64,000 nucleotides of DNA from assembly GCA_016708315.1 (NCBI GenBank), contig JADJGC010000015.1, positions 1 to 64,000 on the forward strand, read 5' to 3'. Below are positions 47,209 through 55,906 of this stretch, one piece after another; position 1 is the stretch's first letter; every line of letters begins with the position of its first letter. The notes under the pieces are model-generated. The model was not told where the DNA came from, did not search any database, and saw nothing but the letters and a program-made list of their open reading frames with translations. A program made the translations under genes and the position numbers. This stretch comes from a bacterium (GTDB lineage Bacteria; Zixibacteria; MSB-5A5; CAIYYT01).

Positions 47209-48720
47209 GTGACGCTGATCGGAAGACACGAGACGCTGAGGCGTATCGAAGAATTTGAGGGGATGCCGTCAATTCCGCAAATCATCATCCGTGTGCGGGA
47301 GATTTCGGAAAACCCGCGCTCGTCCGTTGCGGACCTCGCGAATATCATTCTCTCCGATCATTCCTTAACTTCCAAGATTCTCAAGATCGCCAACTCAGCC
47401 TTTTACGCCGAATATGCCAGCCGGGTATCGACCATCACTCAGGCGATCACCCTGATGGGATTCCGGACGGTCCAGAATGTAGTGATCTCGCTGGCGCTCT
47501 TCGATGCAATGGGCAAGTTCTCGCATCACAAATTTGACTTCCGCCGTTTTTGGAGCCACTCTCTGTCGACCGGTGTCATAGCGAAGCTCTTTGCTTCGGC
47601 ATCGCACTACAAAACCCCCGAAGAGGCTTTCATTGCCGGGTTCATGCACAATATCGGCGTCGCCATCTTGGCTGTCGCTTTCCCCGAAGAATATGATATC
47701 GTCATGAAAAAAATCGAGCGCGGTGAAGAGCAGATTGCTGCCGAGAAGTCGGTCTTCGCCATCGACCACTGCGAGGTCGGCGGCTGGCTTGCACGCAGAT
47801 GGAATCTACCGCCATTGTTGGCAAAACCGATAATGGAGCACCATCGACGCGGACTGCCCTCGCGTCAAAGAAGCAACAACCCGCTGGTTGACTACATCTA
47901 TCTAAGCGATATGGCATTTGACGTGATCTTCCAGACCGATGAAGACAGGCGCCGCCAGCTCTGCAAATCCGCATCCGACTTGGCGGGCACGACGGAAGAG
48001 ATGGTGACCAAAATCCTCGAAATCGCGCCGGGAGTTATACCGGAAATCGCCAACGAACTCGAAATCTCGCTTAAGCCGCCGGATTCCAACCGCACCGAAA
48101 TCGTCAGCCGCAACATCGACCACGAATCGGCTGAATTGGTCCAGCAGCTAAATGAACGCAATCGCGAACTGGCGATAATCAAGGAAGCCGGCGAAGCAAT
48201 TCGACAAGCTACCAGCGAGGACGAAATCTTCCAGACGACTCTCGAAGAGGTTTTCCGGGGAATGGGCATCGGTCGCGCGATTCTTCTGGGCATCGATCGC
48301 GAAGCCAAAGTAGCGCGCGGTATTCTCGGTTTTGGTGTGAATTCTCAACAGGCCGTATACGACATGATTCTTCCGCTTGGCGAAGGCGTAATTGGAAGAA
48401 CAGTCGCAGAATGTGCCATCCAGAACATTCTTGATTCAACTTCAGATCTCTACAAAGACACTTTTTTGGAAGAAGAGCGCGTTCAAATCGGTTGCTGCGC
48501 TTTTGCGACTCTGCCGATGGTGATTGGTGAAGACGTCGAAATCGTCATGGTGATCAACAATCCTGATCCAGCCGAACCGGTCGATGACGACCGGCTCTTG
48601 TCTATCGCCAGCCTCATCAGTCAGGCTTCTGTCGCAATAGAACGACTGCGCCTGAAAAGGCAGGTCTTGGACCTACAGGGAAAACAGGTCACGACGTTGC
48701 TTAACACCGTCTTTAAATAG
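47209..48720 (+). CDS. HDOD-GAF signalling protein
   Basis: The GTG start abuts the stop of the previous HDOD gene. The 503-aa protein has an HDOD domain (about 12-215, DHSLTSKILKIANSAFYA, TITQAITLMGF), a linker (about 220-310) and a C-terminal GAF domain (about 325-490, IKEAGEAIRQATSEDEIFQT to QASVAIERL). In the HD position the sequence is FMHNIGVAIL, so the metal-binding Asp is Asn; this copy is unlikely to be a phosphohydrolase, unlike its neighbour. The GAF domain could sense a small ligand or a partner and control the HDOD unit. No output enzyme is fused. Confidence 0.87.
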   Translation: MTLIGRHETLRRIEEFEGMPSIPQIIIRVREISENPRSSVADLANIILSDHSLTSKILKIANSAFYAEYASRVSTITQAITLMGFRTVQNVVISLALFDAMGKFSHHKFDFRRFWSHSLSTGVIAKLFASASHYKTPEEAFIAGFMHNIGVAILAVAFPEEYDIVMKKIERGEEQIAAEKSVFAIDHCEVGGWLARRWNLPPLLAKPIMEHHRRGLPSRQRSNNPLVDYIYLSDMAFDVIFQTDEDRRRQLCKSASDLAGTTEEMVTKILEIAPGVIPEIANELEISLKPPDSNRTEIVSRNIDHESAELVQQLNERNRELAIIKEAGEAIRQATSEDEIFQTTLEEVFRGMGIGRAILLGIDREAKVARGILGFGVNSQQAVYDMILPLGEGVIGRTVAECAIQNILDSTSDLYKDTFLEEERVQIGCCAFATLPMVIGEDVEIVMVINNPDPAEPVDDDRLLSIASLISQASVAIERLRLKRQVLDLQGKQVTTLLNTVFK

Positions 48721-48734
48721 TCCTGCTGTCTGGT

Positions 48735-49259
48735 TTAGATAACCGAATACTGATAATCAAAGAATTCGAAATCCTGCTCGCTGCTCGTGCCGGTCATTAC
48801 GAATCCGGCTCTTGTGAACAACTCCTGTGAAGCCACATTTTCTTTCAGAATCCGCGCTTGCACGACGCGTATTTCGTGCTCACCTGCCAGATAATCAAGC
48901 AGTAAACGGAGAGATTCCAATGCATAACCGTGGCGCCATAGATCGACCTCGCCGATTATGATGCCAACCTCGCAGGCATGGTTCTCGTCATCGATATCGA
49001 AGTAATTGACCAATCCAATCGGCTGGCCTTCCAAAGTACATATTGTCAAGACGCCGCTGAACTCGCTGGGTACGAGATACAATGAAAACCGGAAAAGCCG
49101 GTAAGCATCAAAGTCGATCTTGGGGTTCCACCAGGGATTCGCTAAGTGTACCTGAACGCGACCGTCGCAATACCAGCGATAGAAAGGCTCAGCGTCTTTA
49201 TCGCGGACACGGCGAAGACCACATTTCGTGCCGGTACGAACGAACTCCCCATCAACCAT
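48735..49259 (-). CDS. GNAT-family N-acetyltransferase (RimJ/RimL-like)
   Basis: The 174-aa protein has the N-terminal LRRVRDKDAEPFYRWYCD of the RimJ/RimL-type group, the strand pair GLVNYFDIDDENHACEVGI, an acetyl-CoA pyrophosphate loop in diverged form (EVDLWRHGYALESLRLLLDY) and ENVASQELFTRAGFVMTG near the C-terminus, which is the usual NxxSxxLFxKxGF motif. The substrate, a protein N-terminus or a small amine, cannot be told. No good ribosome site precedes the ATG. It converges with the HDOD operon, 14 bp away. Confidence 0.8.
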   Translation of the reverse strand: MVDGEFVRTGTKCGLRRVRDKDAEPFYRWYCDGRVQVHLANPWWNPKIDFDAYRLFRFSLYLVPSEFSGVLTICTLEGQPIGLVNYFDIDDENHACEVGIIIGEVDLWRHGYALESLRLLLDYLAGEHEIRVVQARILKENVASQELFTRAGFVMTGTSSEQDFEFFDYQYSVI

Positions 49260-49328
49260 AACTAACGATTCATATTGCGAATGTCAGATGCAACAACAAT
49301 CACAGGTTTCGACGTCGCACAACACTAC

Positions 49329-49928
49329 TCAGTCTTTGGCTTGCGTTTCAAGAACACCGGCACTGCGCATCATGTGCTTCAATAGCAGTATCTGCCCAAA
49401 ATGTCCGGCAAAATGCTCGACCAAATGATACAGAGTCCACGAGCGCGTAATCTGAATCTCCTTGTCGCCGCGCTTACGAGTGAAAGTGCCCTCCAACTCG
49501 GAGTCGCGCCACGTCTGCATCTCTTCGTGAATAGCCGCTCGGGCTTTGTCGAGCATGGTAAAGTATTCCTCAACCGACTTACCGGATAGTGTAGCCGGAT
49601 GAAGACCGTCCGGCGGGATAGGCAGTCCATCATCGTCCATTCTGATTCCGATTATCTTGAGTTCGATTTCATCTCCATCCGGTTCCGACGGAATCTCCTT
49701 GGAAGCGACATTGATCCAGAACACTTCAACTACCGCCAGATGGGCAAGTAACATGCCGATTGTGTTCATACCCCTCTGGGGCTGCCACTCTAGCTGCGGC
49801 ACTGTTAGCTTGGCAACAGACTCCTTGAGCAATAAAAGCTGATCATCAAGTTGTGCCGCGAAAAGCGATATTGTGGATTGCGATTTCGCATCATAACCGG
49901 ATGGATACTTCAGTTCTCGTTTCGTCAT
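49329..49928 (-). CDS. DinB-superfamily (four-helix metal-binding) protein
   Basis: The 199-aa protein has the DinB/DUF664 layout: a first helix (TISLFAAQLDDQLLLLKESV), the turn NTIGMLLAHLAVVEVFWI with the first metal-ligand His, and a last helix WTLYHLVEHFAGHFGQILLL with two more His. The three His would bind a divalent metal. Members include bacillithiol-type S-transferases and many of unknown function; I cannot choose. The ATG follows AGGAG closely. The gene stands alone, divergent from the polyketide synthase gene. Confidence 0.82.
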   Translation of the reverse strand: MTKRELKYPSGYDAKSQSTISLFAAQLDDQLLLLKESVAKLTVPQLEWQPQRGMNTIGMLLAHLAVVEVFWINVASKEIPSEPDGDEIELKIIGIRMDDDGLPIPPDGLHPATLSGKSVEEYFTMLDKARAAIHEEMQTWRDSELEGTFTRKRGDKEIQITRSWTLYHLVEHFAGHFGQILLLKHMMRSAGVLETQAKD

Positions 49929-50074
49929 AACTCTCCTATTTTGATTGATTATGGTTCAGATGTTAATCGATTAATGACTTTGACGCAATCCTCTTGCATT
50001 GGTGCCGAAAAGTCGATTCATCACGCGAACTCTGAGAGTTGTACGTACAACATCAGAGGAAGAATCTTAGAACT

Positions 50075-51127
50075 ATGCCAAAAATTCAATCTGTCGGTTG
50101 CGCCCTCCCGCCGCATCGTCTCACACAAAGTCAAATTCGCGAATTCGTGAAAGCACGATTCACCGGCTCTTCCCTGCCAATTGATAAACTGCTCGAAGTA
50201 TTCAAAAACGCCGAGATTGACGAGCGCTATTTTTCCGTTCCAATCGACTGGTACCGCGAAGAAAAGAGCTTCGAGGACAAAAATCAAGTCTATATCGATT
50301 CCTGCAATGCGCTCGGCGTCGACTGCTCCACCCGATGTCTCGAAGCCGCCGGCATTACGCCCAAGGACGTCGATTACATCATCTTTGTCTCTACCACCGG
50401 GTTGGCGACACCCTCGATTGATGCCCGTCTCATTAATCTACTGGGAATGCGCAGCGACATTCGCCGAACGCCGGTCTGGGGACTTGGTTGCGCCGGTGGA
50501 GCTGCCGGTATCTCGCAAGCCTATCACTATCTGCTCGGACATCCTCGCGAGAGGGTCCTCTTGGTCGCGGTTGAACTCTGCGGACTGACATTCCAACAAA
50601 ACGATTATAGCCGCAGCAACTTCGTCGCAACTGCGCTGTTTGGCGAGGGCGCCTCGGCGGTCCTTCTGACCGGCGACGAAGTATCAGCACCCGGAGTCGA
50701 GATAGTCGGCACTCGCTCGACCTTCTGGCCAGATTCGCTCGACATCATGGGTTGGAATCTGATGAACTCCGGATTGCAGGTAGTCTTCAGTCAAAGCATC
50801 CCCCACATTGTCGAAACCAAGGCGCGACAGAACATCGAATCATTCTTACAGGACCATTCTTTGGATTTCGCTGACATTGACTATCTGATATTCCATCCCG
50901 GCGGCGCCAAGGTGATCGAGGCCTATGAAAAGGCGCTTCAAACCGAAAACGGTGCATTGGATGTTTGTCGTGACGTCCTTCGTCGCTACGGAAACATGTC
51001 TGCAGTTTCCGTACTTTTCGTCTTGGAAGAGCACTTGCGCAGATTCGATCTTGGCACCGGAAAACTCGGCTTGATGTCTGCTCTCGGTCCAGGTTTCTGC
51101 GCTGAGAATCTGTTGCTAAAATTCTGA
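50075..51127 (+). CDS. Type III polyketide synthase (chalcone synthase-like)
   Basis: The 350-aa thiolase-fold enzyme has the complete triad: C139 in VWGLGCAGGAAG, H274 in LIFHPGG and N307 in RRYGNMSAVS. This enzyme class extends acyl-CoA starters with malonyl-CoA and cyclises the product to pyrones, resorcinols or phloroglucinols. Long-chain alkylpyrone or alkylresorcinol lipids are common bacterial products. The ATG at 50075 starts just before the conserved N-terminal strand (PKIQSVGCALPPHRLTQ); a TTG 12 codons earlier is possible. The usual methyltransferase and oxidoreductase partners are absent here. It is probably monocistronic, as the next gene is a membrane protein of other function. 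Confidence 0.93.
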   Translation: MPKIQSVGCALPPHRLTQSQIREFVKARFTGSSLPIDKLLEVFKNAEIDERYFSVPIDWYREEKSFEDKNQVYIDSCNALGVDCSTRCLEAAGITPKDVDYIIFVSTTGLATPSIDARLINLLGMRSDIRRTPVWGLGCAGGAAGISQAYHYLLGHPRERVLLVAVELCGLTFQQNDYSRSNFVATALFGEGASAVLLTGDEVSAPGVEIVGTRSTFWPDSLDIMGWNLMNSGLQVVFSQSIPHIVETKARQNIESFLQDHSLDFADIDYLIFHPGGAKVIEAYEKALQTENGALDVCRDVLRRYGNMSAVSVLFVLEEHLRRFDLGTGKLGLMSALGPGFCAENLLLKF

Positions 51128-51223
51128 CGGCTCACAAACAATCATCCTCCCCAAAATTCTATAATCCCTTATACTGTAGGCAGATGAATATGCCTTGAGG
51201 CAAAGATAACACCGGACAAAAGA

Positions 51224-53110
51224 TTGAAGAGCTCAAAAAACAAACGCAATACTGTCCCTGAAACCAGTGCCTCTAAGACTGACACGTACTGGCTGCTTGG
51301 TATAATCGCTCTTGCGGCGTGTGTGCGGATCGTTTTTGCTTTGCAGACGACTGATGACCCATTCCGCGGTCTGCTATTCCTCGATTCCAGAGTTTATCAT
51401 CTTCTGGCGGCTGAGATTGCCAATTCGAACTTCTGGGGTAGCGAAGTGTTCTTCCGGGCGCCATTGTTTCCATACATTCTCGCTATCACTTACAAGCTCT
51501 TCGGGCTTGAGAGTGCGGCAATTCAAGTCTTCCACGCATTGCTCGGTATCGGCACCGTTGTACTTACATACTTAATCGCGAATATCCACTTTGGTCGCCG
51601 AGTAGCGCGAATCGCCGGAATATGCACTGCTCTCTATCCGACGTTGTATTTCTTCGAGCTTTCGCTTATGCCAACAGCCCTTGAAGTCTTCACCTTCACA
51701 GCCGCTGTGTATTGCCTCAGTCGGTATCAAAAAAATCGCACCAACGTTGCTCTCGCCATAGCAGGAATCGTACTTGGCCTGGCAGCTCTGAGTCGACCCA
51801 CGATACTCTCTTATGTGTTGGTTCTTCCACTGTGGTTGTGGCTATTGGAGAGAAAACAAAATTGGAAGAGTATCGCGACCAAGATGATTTGGGTAGTTGT
51901 TCCAATGGCAATAGTCATTCTGCCGGTCACGATACGCAACTACATGATTGAGCCCGATTTGGTGATGATATCTTCACAGGGCGGCGCCAATTTCTTCATT
52001 GGCAACAATCAAAATGCAGACGGACAGACTGTCTCATTCCCGTTCGGACAAACGCCCTTGAATCGCTACGAGGACCACATCTGGTCAGCTTCGCAGTTTA
52101 TCGCAAAGACAAAGCTCCGCCGCGAACTGACCTCTGCCGAAGTCTCGGACTATTGGTTCGATCAAGGCATGCAATTCGTGACTTCGCATCCGGCCGATGC
52201 TATCGGGTTATTCGTAAGAAAGTCGTATTACTTATTCTGCGGCGAAGAGCTATTCAACAACACCAATCCACTGGCGCCTCGGGAGTACTCACAGCTCTAC
52301 GCACTCTCTATTTGGCAAAAAGGGATCAACTTCCCATTTGGTATTGTAGCCCCGCTCTTTCTGGTTGGCTCAGTGATGCTACTAATACAACGAGACAAGC
52401 GCTGGTTACTATTATTCTTCGTTGCATCCCAAGCCGCAACTATCGCGCTCTTTTTCGTAAGTTCGCGGTTTCGACAGCCATTTCTACCGATCATGATTAT
52501 AATCGCGGTATTCTGCGGCATTGAGCTATACAATTGGATCCGTTCAAAATCGTGGCGCCGCGTGGCTGCCTATAGCGCCGCTCTTGCCTTGCTGGTTTTT
52601 GCTCTCAACCCGCCATTCGAAATCTCGAGCCGACAAAACCGTTCCATGTACCATGCTTTGCTTGGCGGCGCCTTGGCGACTCAGGAACGCTATCCTGAAG
52701 CAGTCGACCAGTTGCGGGAAGCGATCAAAATCGCCGACGACAACGCGACGGCGTTCCAATTGCTGGGCAGCCTTTATGTCAAGAGCGGTCAATTGGAGCA
52801 GGCTTTGGCCGTGCTTCATCGCGCCGAGGAACTCGCTCCTGACGCGATTCAGACAAAGTCTGTACTCGCGCGCATTTACTACGATCGCAGAGACTACGAG
52901 CGCGCCCTTTCTTACTTTCAAACTGTGTTAAAGTCGGGAATGCCAATGGACAAGTTCAACTTCTGGGCCGCGCATTCAGCATTTGAATTGGGTCAGCTCG
53001 AAACCGCCCAAGGCTACCTCGAATCCGCACTCCAAGAAAACCCTGCCGACAAGGATGCGCTCAACTTGCAGCTAATGCTTCGAAACAGGCAGCAGTCGGT
53101 CGCTCCGTAG
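51224..53110 (+). CDS. Polytopic GT-C-type glycosyltransferase-like membrane protein with C-terminal TPRs
   Basis: The 628-aa protein has about 11 membrane segments in residues 20-475. An acidic loop after the first segment (GLLFLDSRVYHLLA) matches the PMT_2/GT39-type catalytic loop. A second motif GGANFFIGNNQNADG lies in a periplasmic loop. Residues 490-620 form about four TPRs (TAFQLLGSLYVKSGQLEQAL, RIYYDRRDYERALSYFQTVL). GT-C enzymes transfer sugars from lipid-phosphate carriers to proteins or lipids, so a role in glycosylating surface proteins is possible here. The start is a TTG with a weak ribosome site, so the N-terminus is uncertain. The same membrane-plus-TPR plan is seen in the DUF2723 protein at 59697-61685. 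Confidence 0.78.
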   Translation: MKSSKNKRNTVPETSASKTDTYWLLGIIALAACVRIVFALQTTDDPFRGLLFLDSRVYHLLAAEIANSNFWGSEVFFRAPLFPYILAITYKLFGLESAAIQVFHALLGIGTVVLTYLIANIHFGRRVARIAGICTALYPTLYFFELSLMPTALEVFTFTAAVYCLSRYQKNRTNVALAIAGIVLGLAALSRPTILSYVLVLPLWLWLLERKQNWKSIATKMIWVVVPMAIVILPVTIRNYMIEPDLVMISSQGGANFFIGNNQNADGQTVSFPFGQTPLNRYEDHIWSASQFIAKTKLRRELTSAEVSDYWFDQGMQFVTSHPADAIGLFVRKSYYLFCGEELFNNTNPLAPREYSQLYALSIWQKGINFPFGIVAPLFLVGSVMLLIQRDKRWLLLFFVASQAATIALFFVSSRFRQPFLPIMIIIAVFCGIELYNWIRSKSWRRVAAYSAALALLVFALNPPFEISSRQNRSMYHALLGGALATQERYPEAVDQLREAIKIADDNATAFQLLGSLYVKSGQLEQALAVLHRAEELAPDAIQTKSVLARIYYDRRDYERALSYFQTVLKSGMPMDKFNFWAAHSAFELGQLETAQGYLESALQENPADKDALNLQLMLRNRQQSVAP

Positions 53111-53214
53111 AAGATTCAGACAATCTCCGTCATTCATGAATTGATTTACCGCCCAGATTTGTATAAACTCGTAGTAACTGCGTTACCGTTAGATTTGCCA
53201 AATGGAGGATTTTG

Positions 53215-53733
53215 ATGCGTTTCTTGCTTAATCGTATTCTACTGTTCACGACTGCGCTTGCATTGATAGTATCAGTTGCAGCACAGGCAGAGAAAAAGGC
53301 AGACTCCAGCCAGGCAGCCGAACCGAAAATTATCAAACCGGAACCGGCAAAAGTTTCTAACAAGGGGAGACCAACCCTCCTCATGGCTGGCGACACCATT
53401 GTCACCACCAGCGGCTTGAAATACATTGAAATCAAGCCCGGCACCGGCGGCAGTCCGCAAAAGGGACAGAGGGTTACGGTTCATTATGTTGGCACCCTTC
53501 TCGACGGCAAGATCTTTAGCAGTTCGAGAACCAATGGTGCGCCGTTTGAATTCGCAATTGGCGTTGGTCAAGTTATTAAAGGTTGGGATGAAGGCATTTC
53601 ATCAATGAAGATTGGCGGGACCCGCAAGTTCATTATTCCCGCAGAACTCGCATACGCTGATAAAGGTCACCCGGCCGGTGTACCGCCTAATGCGACAATC
53701 GTTTTCGAAGTTGAACTGCTGGGGATTCGGTAG
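53215..53733 (+). CDS. Exported FKBP-type peptidyl-prolyl isomerase
   Basis: The ATG at 53215 is 6 nt after GGAGG. The 172-aa protein has a signal peptide (about 1-24), a charged linker (about 25-55) and one FKBP domain (about 60-172). It shows VHYVGTLLDGKIFSSS, FEFAIGVGQVIKGWDEGI and GGTRKFIIPAELAYAD. The active-site residues of the family (Y, D/F, W of the GWDEG segment, and AELAY) are kept. It should speed proline isomerisation in exported proteins in the periplasm. The next gene is a cytoplasmic paralogue. Confidence 0.92.
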   Translation: MRFLLNRILLFTTALALIVSVAAQAEKKADSSQAAEPKIIKPEPAKVSNKGRPTLLMAGDTIVTTSGLKYIEIKPGTGGSPQKGQRVTVHYVGTLLDGKIFSSSRTNGAPFEFAIGVGQVIKGWDEGISSMKIGGTRKFIIPAELAYADKGHPAGVPPNATIVFEVELLGIR

Positions 53734-53823
53734 ATTCGATAGAGTGCAGCTACTACCAGAGACCAAATGAGTTTCTGGTCGGATAAAGATGAAATTATGG
53801 GATTGTTTGGGAGAAAGAGAATC

Positions 53824-54177
53824 ATGACAGAAGAAAACGCGATCACACTGCCCAGCGGGCTGAAGTTCGTCGAAATCAAAGAAGGTACCGGCGCATCTCC
53901 AAAGACCGGCCAGCTGGTCGAGGTCCATTACACCGGCTGGCTCGAAAACGGCAAGAAGTTCGACAGCTCCAAGGATCGCGGTCAGACATTCGAATTTCCT
54001 ATCGGCAAGGGACGAGTGATTAAGGGTTGGGATGAAGGCGTCGCTTCGATGAAAATCGGCGGGACCAGAAAACTGATAATTCCGGCTGAATTAGGCTATG
54101 GACGTCAAGGCGCCGGGAACGTCATTCCACCAGATGCGACATTGATCTTCGAGGTGGAACTGATCGGCATTAGCTGA
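53824..54177 (+). CDS. FKBP-type peptidyl-prolyl isomerase, cytoplasmic
   Basis: The 117-aa protein is a bare FKBP domain with VHYTGWLENGKKFDSSKDRG, FPIGKGRVIKGWDEGV, GGTRKLIIPAELGYG and a C-terminal FEVELIGI. I chose the ATG at 53824 because GGGAG and AAAGAG lie upstream and the length then fits the family (about 108-118 aa). In-frame ATGs at 53767 and 53797 lack ribosome sites. There is no signal peptide. It shares most motifs with the exported FKBP 90 bp upstream, so the two probably arose by duplication. An imperfectly placed 8-bp inverted repeat (AACTGATC / GATCAGTT) overlaps the stop codon. Confidence 0.9.
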   Translation: MTEENAITLPSGLKFVEIKEGTGASPKTGQLVEVHYTGWLENGKKFDSSKDRGQTFEFPIGKGRVIKGWDEGVASMKIGGTRKLIIPAELGYGRQGAGNVIPPDATLIFEVELIGIS

Positions 54178-54193
54178 TCAGTTTCCAGCTTCT

Positions 54194-55138
54194 CTAATAC
54201 TTCAGTTTGATCAGTTGCCCGCCGCTACCGGCTGCAAAAACGACGTGGTCGACGGCATCGATGTCAATGAATCGGAATTTGTGACTTACCGTGTCCATCA
54301 CCCAGTTCCGCCCATGATTGACCGACACTGCCAGGAAATTATTCCCGGCGATATAGACGATATCTGGTTCCGGGATGGCCAGACAAGTCAAAGATTCGTC
54401 TGTCATCTTAAGCTTGTCCTGCCACGACCATCCTCCGTCTGAAGAGTACCGCAGTAACCCGTTGTCGCCTACCTCCCAGCCTCGCTGGATATCCATGAAT
54501 AATAGTGCATTGATTCCCGGGATTCTGCTGGCAGCATGCTCCCACACCTGACCGCCGTCTGTTGTGTATACAAGTGCCTCTCGCCCCAAAACCCATGCAT
54601 GTTCATGTGGCACGACATCAATGTAATGCAGCTGTGCGTATTCAGTCTTGGCAAAATTCCAGATCAGCCCTTTATCCGTCGACCTACCGATAACTCCCAT
54701 TCCTGCGAACTCGCCCATATTGTAGTTCCCGACAATGAGCCCAACTTCATCACCCGGAAATCCAATACTGACCAAGTCCCAGGCTGAATCGGCTGTTAGC
54801 GTAGTCCAAGTGGCGCCACCATCGATGGAGCGCAATAGCGCGCCTTTCTCGCCGCAAACCAGTCCGATTTCATCATCAAGGAAGTAAATGTCCTCCAGTC
54901 GCTTTCCGCCGCTGTTTCCGACCGCGAGAAAAGACTTTCCTCCGTCAGAGGTCCGCAGAATATTGCCGCTCGCAGTGACGGCGCAACCGTCTGAATTGCT
55001 GATGAAATCTAATCCGGTGATCTCTTCCCCCGTAGCAATGGTAAAAGCCTCGAATTGCAATGGATCCTTGTCCCCCGATGAGCAACCGCTGAACAATAGC
55101 AGTGCCAGAGCAAAAACAGCTCCAGTCAACTTCTTCAT
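54194..55138 (-). CDS. YCF48/BNR-type beta-propeller lipoprotein
   Basis: The 314-aa protein starts after GGAG and has a lipoprotein signal with the lipobox LFSGC (Cys at residue 19). Five to seven propeller blades follow, each with an Asp-box-like TSDGGKSF, SIDGGATW, STDKGLIW or SSDGGWSW and a preceding GWxVG- or GLVCG-type strand. YCF48/HCF136 relatives assist photosystem II assembly in phototrophs, but bacterial lipoproteins of this fold are of mixed or unknown role. No photosynthesis genes are near. It is divergent from the ftsE-like gene. A binding or assembly function at the membrane is inferred. Confidence 0.82.
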   Translation of the reverse strand: MKKLTGAVFALALLLFSGCSSGDKDPLQFEAFTIATGEEITGLDFISNSDGCAVTASGNILRTSDGGKSFLAVGNSGGKRLEDIYFLDDEIGLVCGEKGALLRSIDGGATWTTLTADSAWDLVSIGFPGDEVGLIVGNYNMGEFAGMGVIGRSTDKGLIWNFAKTEYAQLHYIDVVPHEHAWVLGREALVYTTDGGQVWEHAASRIPGINALLFMDIQRGWEVGDNGLLRYSSDGGWSWQDKLKMTDESLTCLAIPEPDIVYIAGNNFLAVSVNHGRNWVMDTVSHKFRFIDIDAVDHVVFAAGSGGQLIKLKY

Positions 55139-55246
55139 TTATCGCTCCGATCTAACTAGCCCGTTTTTACTAATCGCATTGAGGCTTTCATAGTCAAGCA
55201 AAAACTGATTGGCGATTGGGAGGCAATCATACTAACTTGTTTTACT

Positions 55247-55906
55247 ATGCGAACTGACGAAGTCCTGCGACTGGACAATCTATCGTGCCGAAAGAAACGG
55301 CTCAACGCTACAACATCAGGGATATCTCTCTCTGTGTCTGCCGGTGAGTATAAGACCATTGTTGCCGAAACCGGAGCCGACTCGGCAGATTTGCTGCCGT
55401 TGATTACAGGAGAGATAAAAGTGATTTCCGGTTCAGGCACGCTGCTTGGCTACCCGCTGCAAAAAATGTCCTCGTGGCGGCGAAGACAATTGCTCCAACA
55501 GATCGGGATTCTCTCGCGAATTGATCCGGCAACATCCGACGCCACTGTAAGTGAATTTCTCGCATTACCGTTGAGAATTGCCGGAGTAGCACCCAGCCAG
55601 ATAAACTCCCGGATTCGCAGCATCTTGAACAACCTTGAACTGATACTCCAAACGCACCAACCACTGCTTGCTCTCTCACCTGCTCAATTGCGCATGGCGG
55701 CACTCGCACAGGCTTTAATCAAGTCGCCTCGGCTCATCATTGCCGAATTACGCAATGACCAATTTGACAATCAGATCACAATTCCGATTCTTCAGAGACA
55801 ATCCACTCACGGCGCAGCAGTTTTGACAATGTCTGATTCTGAACCGTCACCAATACACCCTGACACGACGAACTACCGCGAGATCGAGTACAATGTCGCA
55901 CTCTGA
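55247..55906 (+). CDS. ftsE: FtsE-like ABC protein lacking all ATPase motifs
   Basis: The 219-aa protein aligns end to end with FtsE by length, strand pattern and operon position, and ftsX overlaps its 3' end by 14 bp. The catalytic motifs are gone. The Walker A place (about 40-48) reads AETGADSAD instead of GxSGAGKST. The Q-loop glutamine is missing after QIGILS. The signature reads LSPAQLRMAALAQAL in place of LSGGEQQRVxIARA. Walker B reads LIIAELRN instead of LLLADEPT, and the H-loop His is Ser (about 196). The frame is intact with no stop, and hydrophobic core positions are kept (QLLQQIGILS, EFLALPLRIAG). I infer a pseudo-ATPase that may still hold FtsX but could not drive it by ATP hydrolysis. 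The call as FtsE rests largely on context. Confidence 0.72.
   Translation: MRTDEVLRLDNLSCRKKRLNATTSGISLSVSAGEYKTIVAETGADSADLLPLITGEIKVISGSGTLLGYPLQKMSSWRRRQLLQQIGILSRIDPATSDATVSEFLALPLRIAGVAPSQINSRIRSILNNLELILQTHQPLLALSPAQLRMAALAQALIKSPRLIIAELRNDQFDNQITIPILQRQSTHGAAVLTMSDSEPSPIHPDTTNYREIEYNVAL

Noticed and set aside
53767..53823. Longer N-terminus for the cytoplasmic FKBP.
   Set aside because: No ribosome site precedes the earlier ATGs, and the extra 19 residues do not form a signal peptide or a family feature.
55247..55906. The ftsE-like gene as a frameshifted or truncated pseudogene.
   Set aside because: The frame is open over the full family length, overlaps ftsX in the usual way, and keeps hydrophobic core positions; the motifs are substituted rather than broken.
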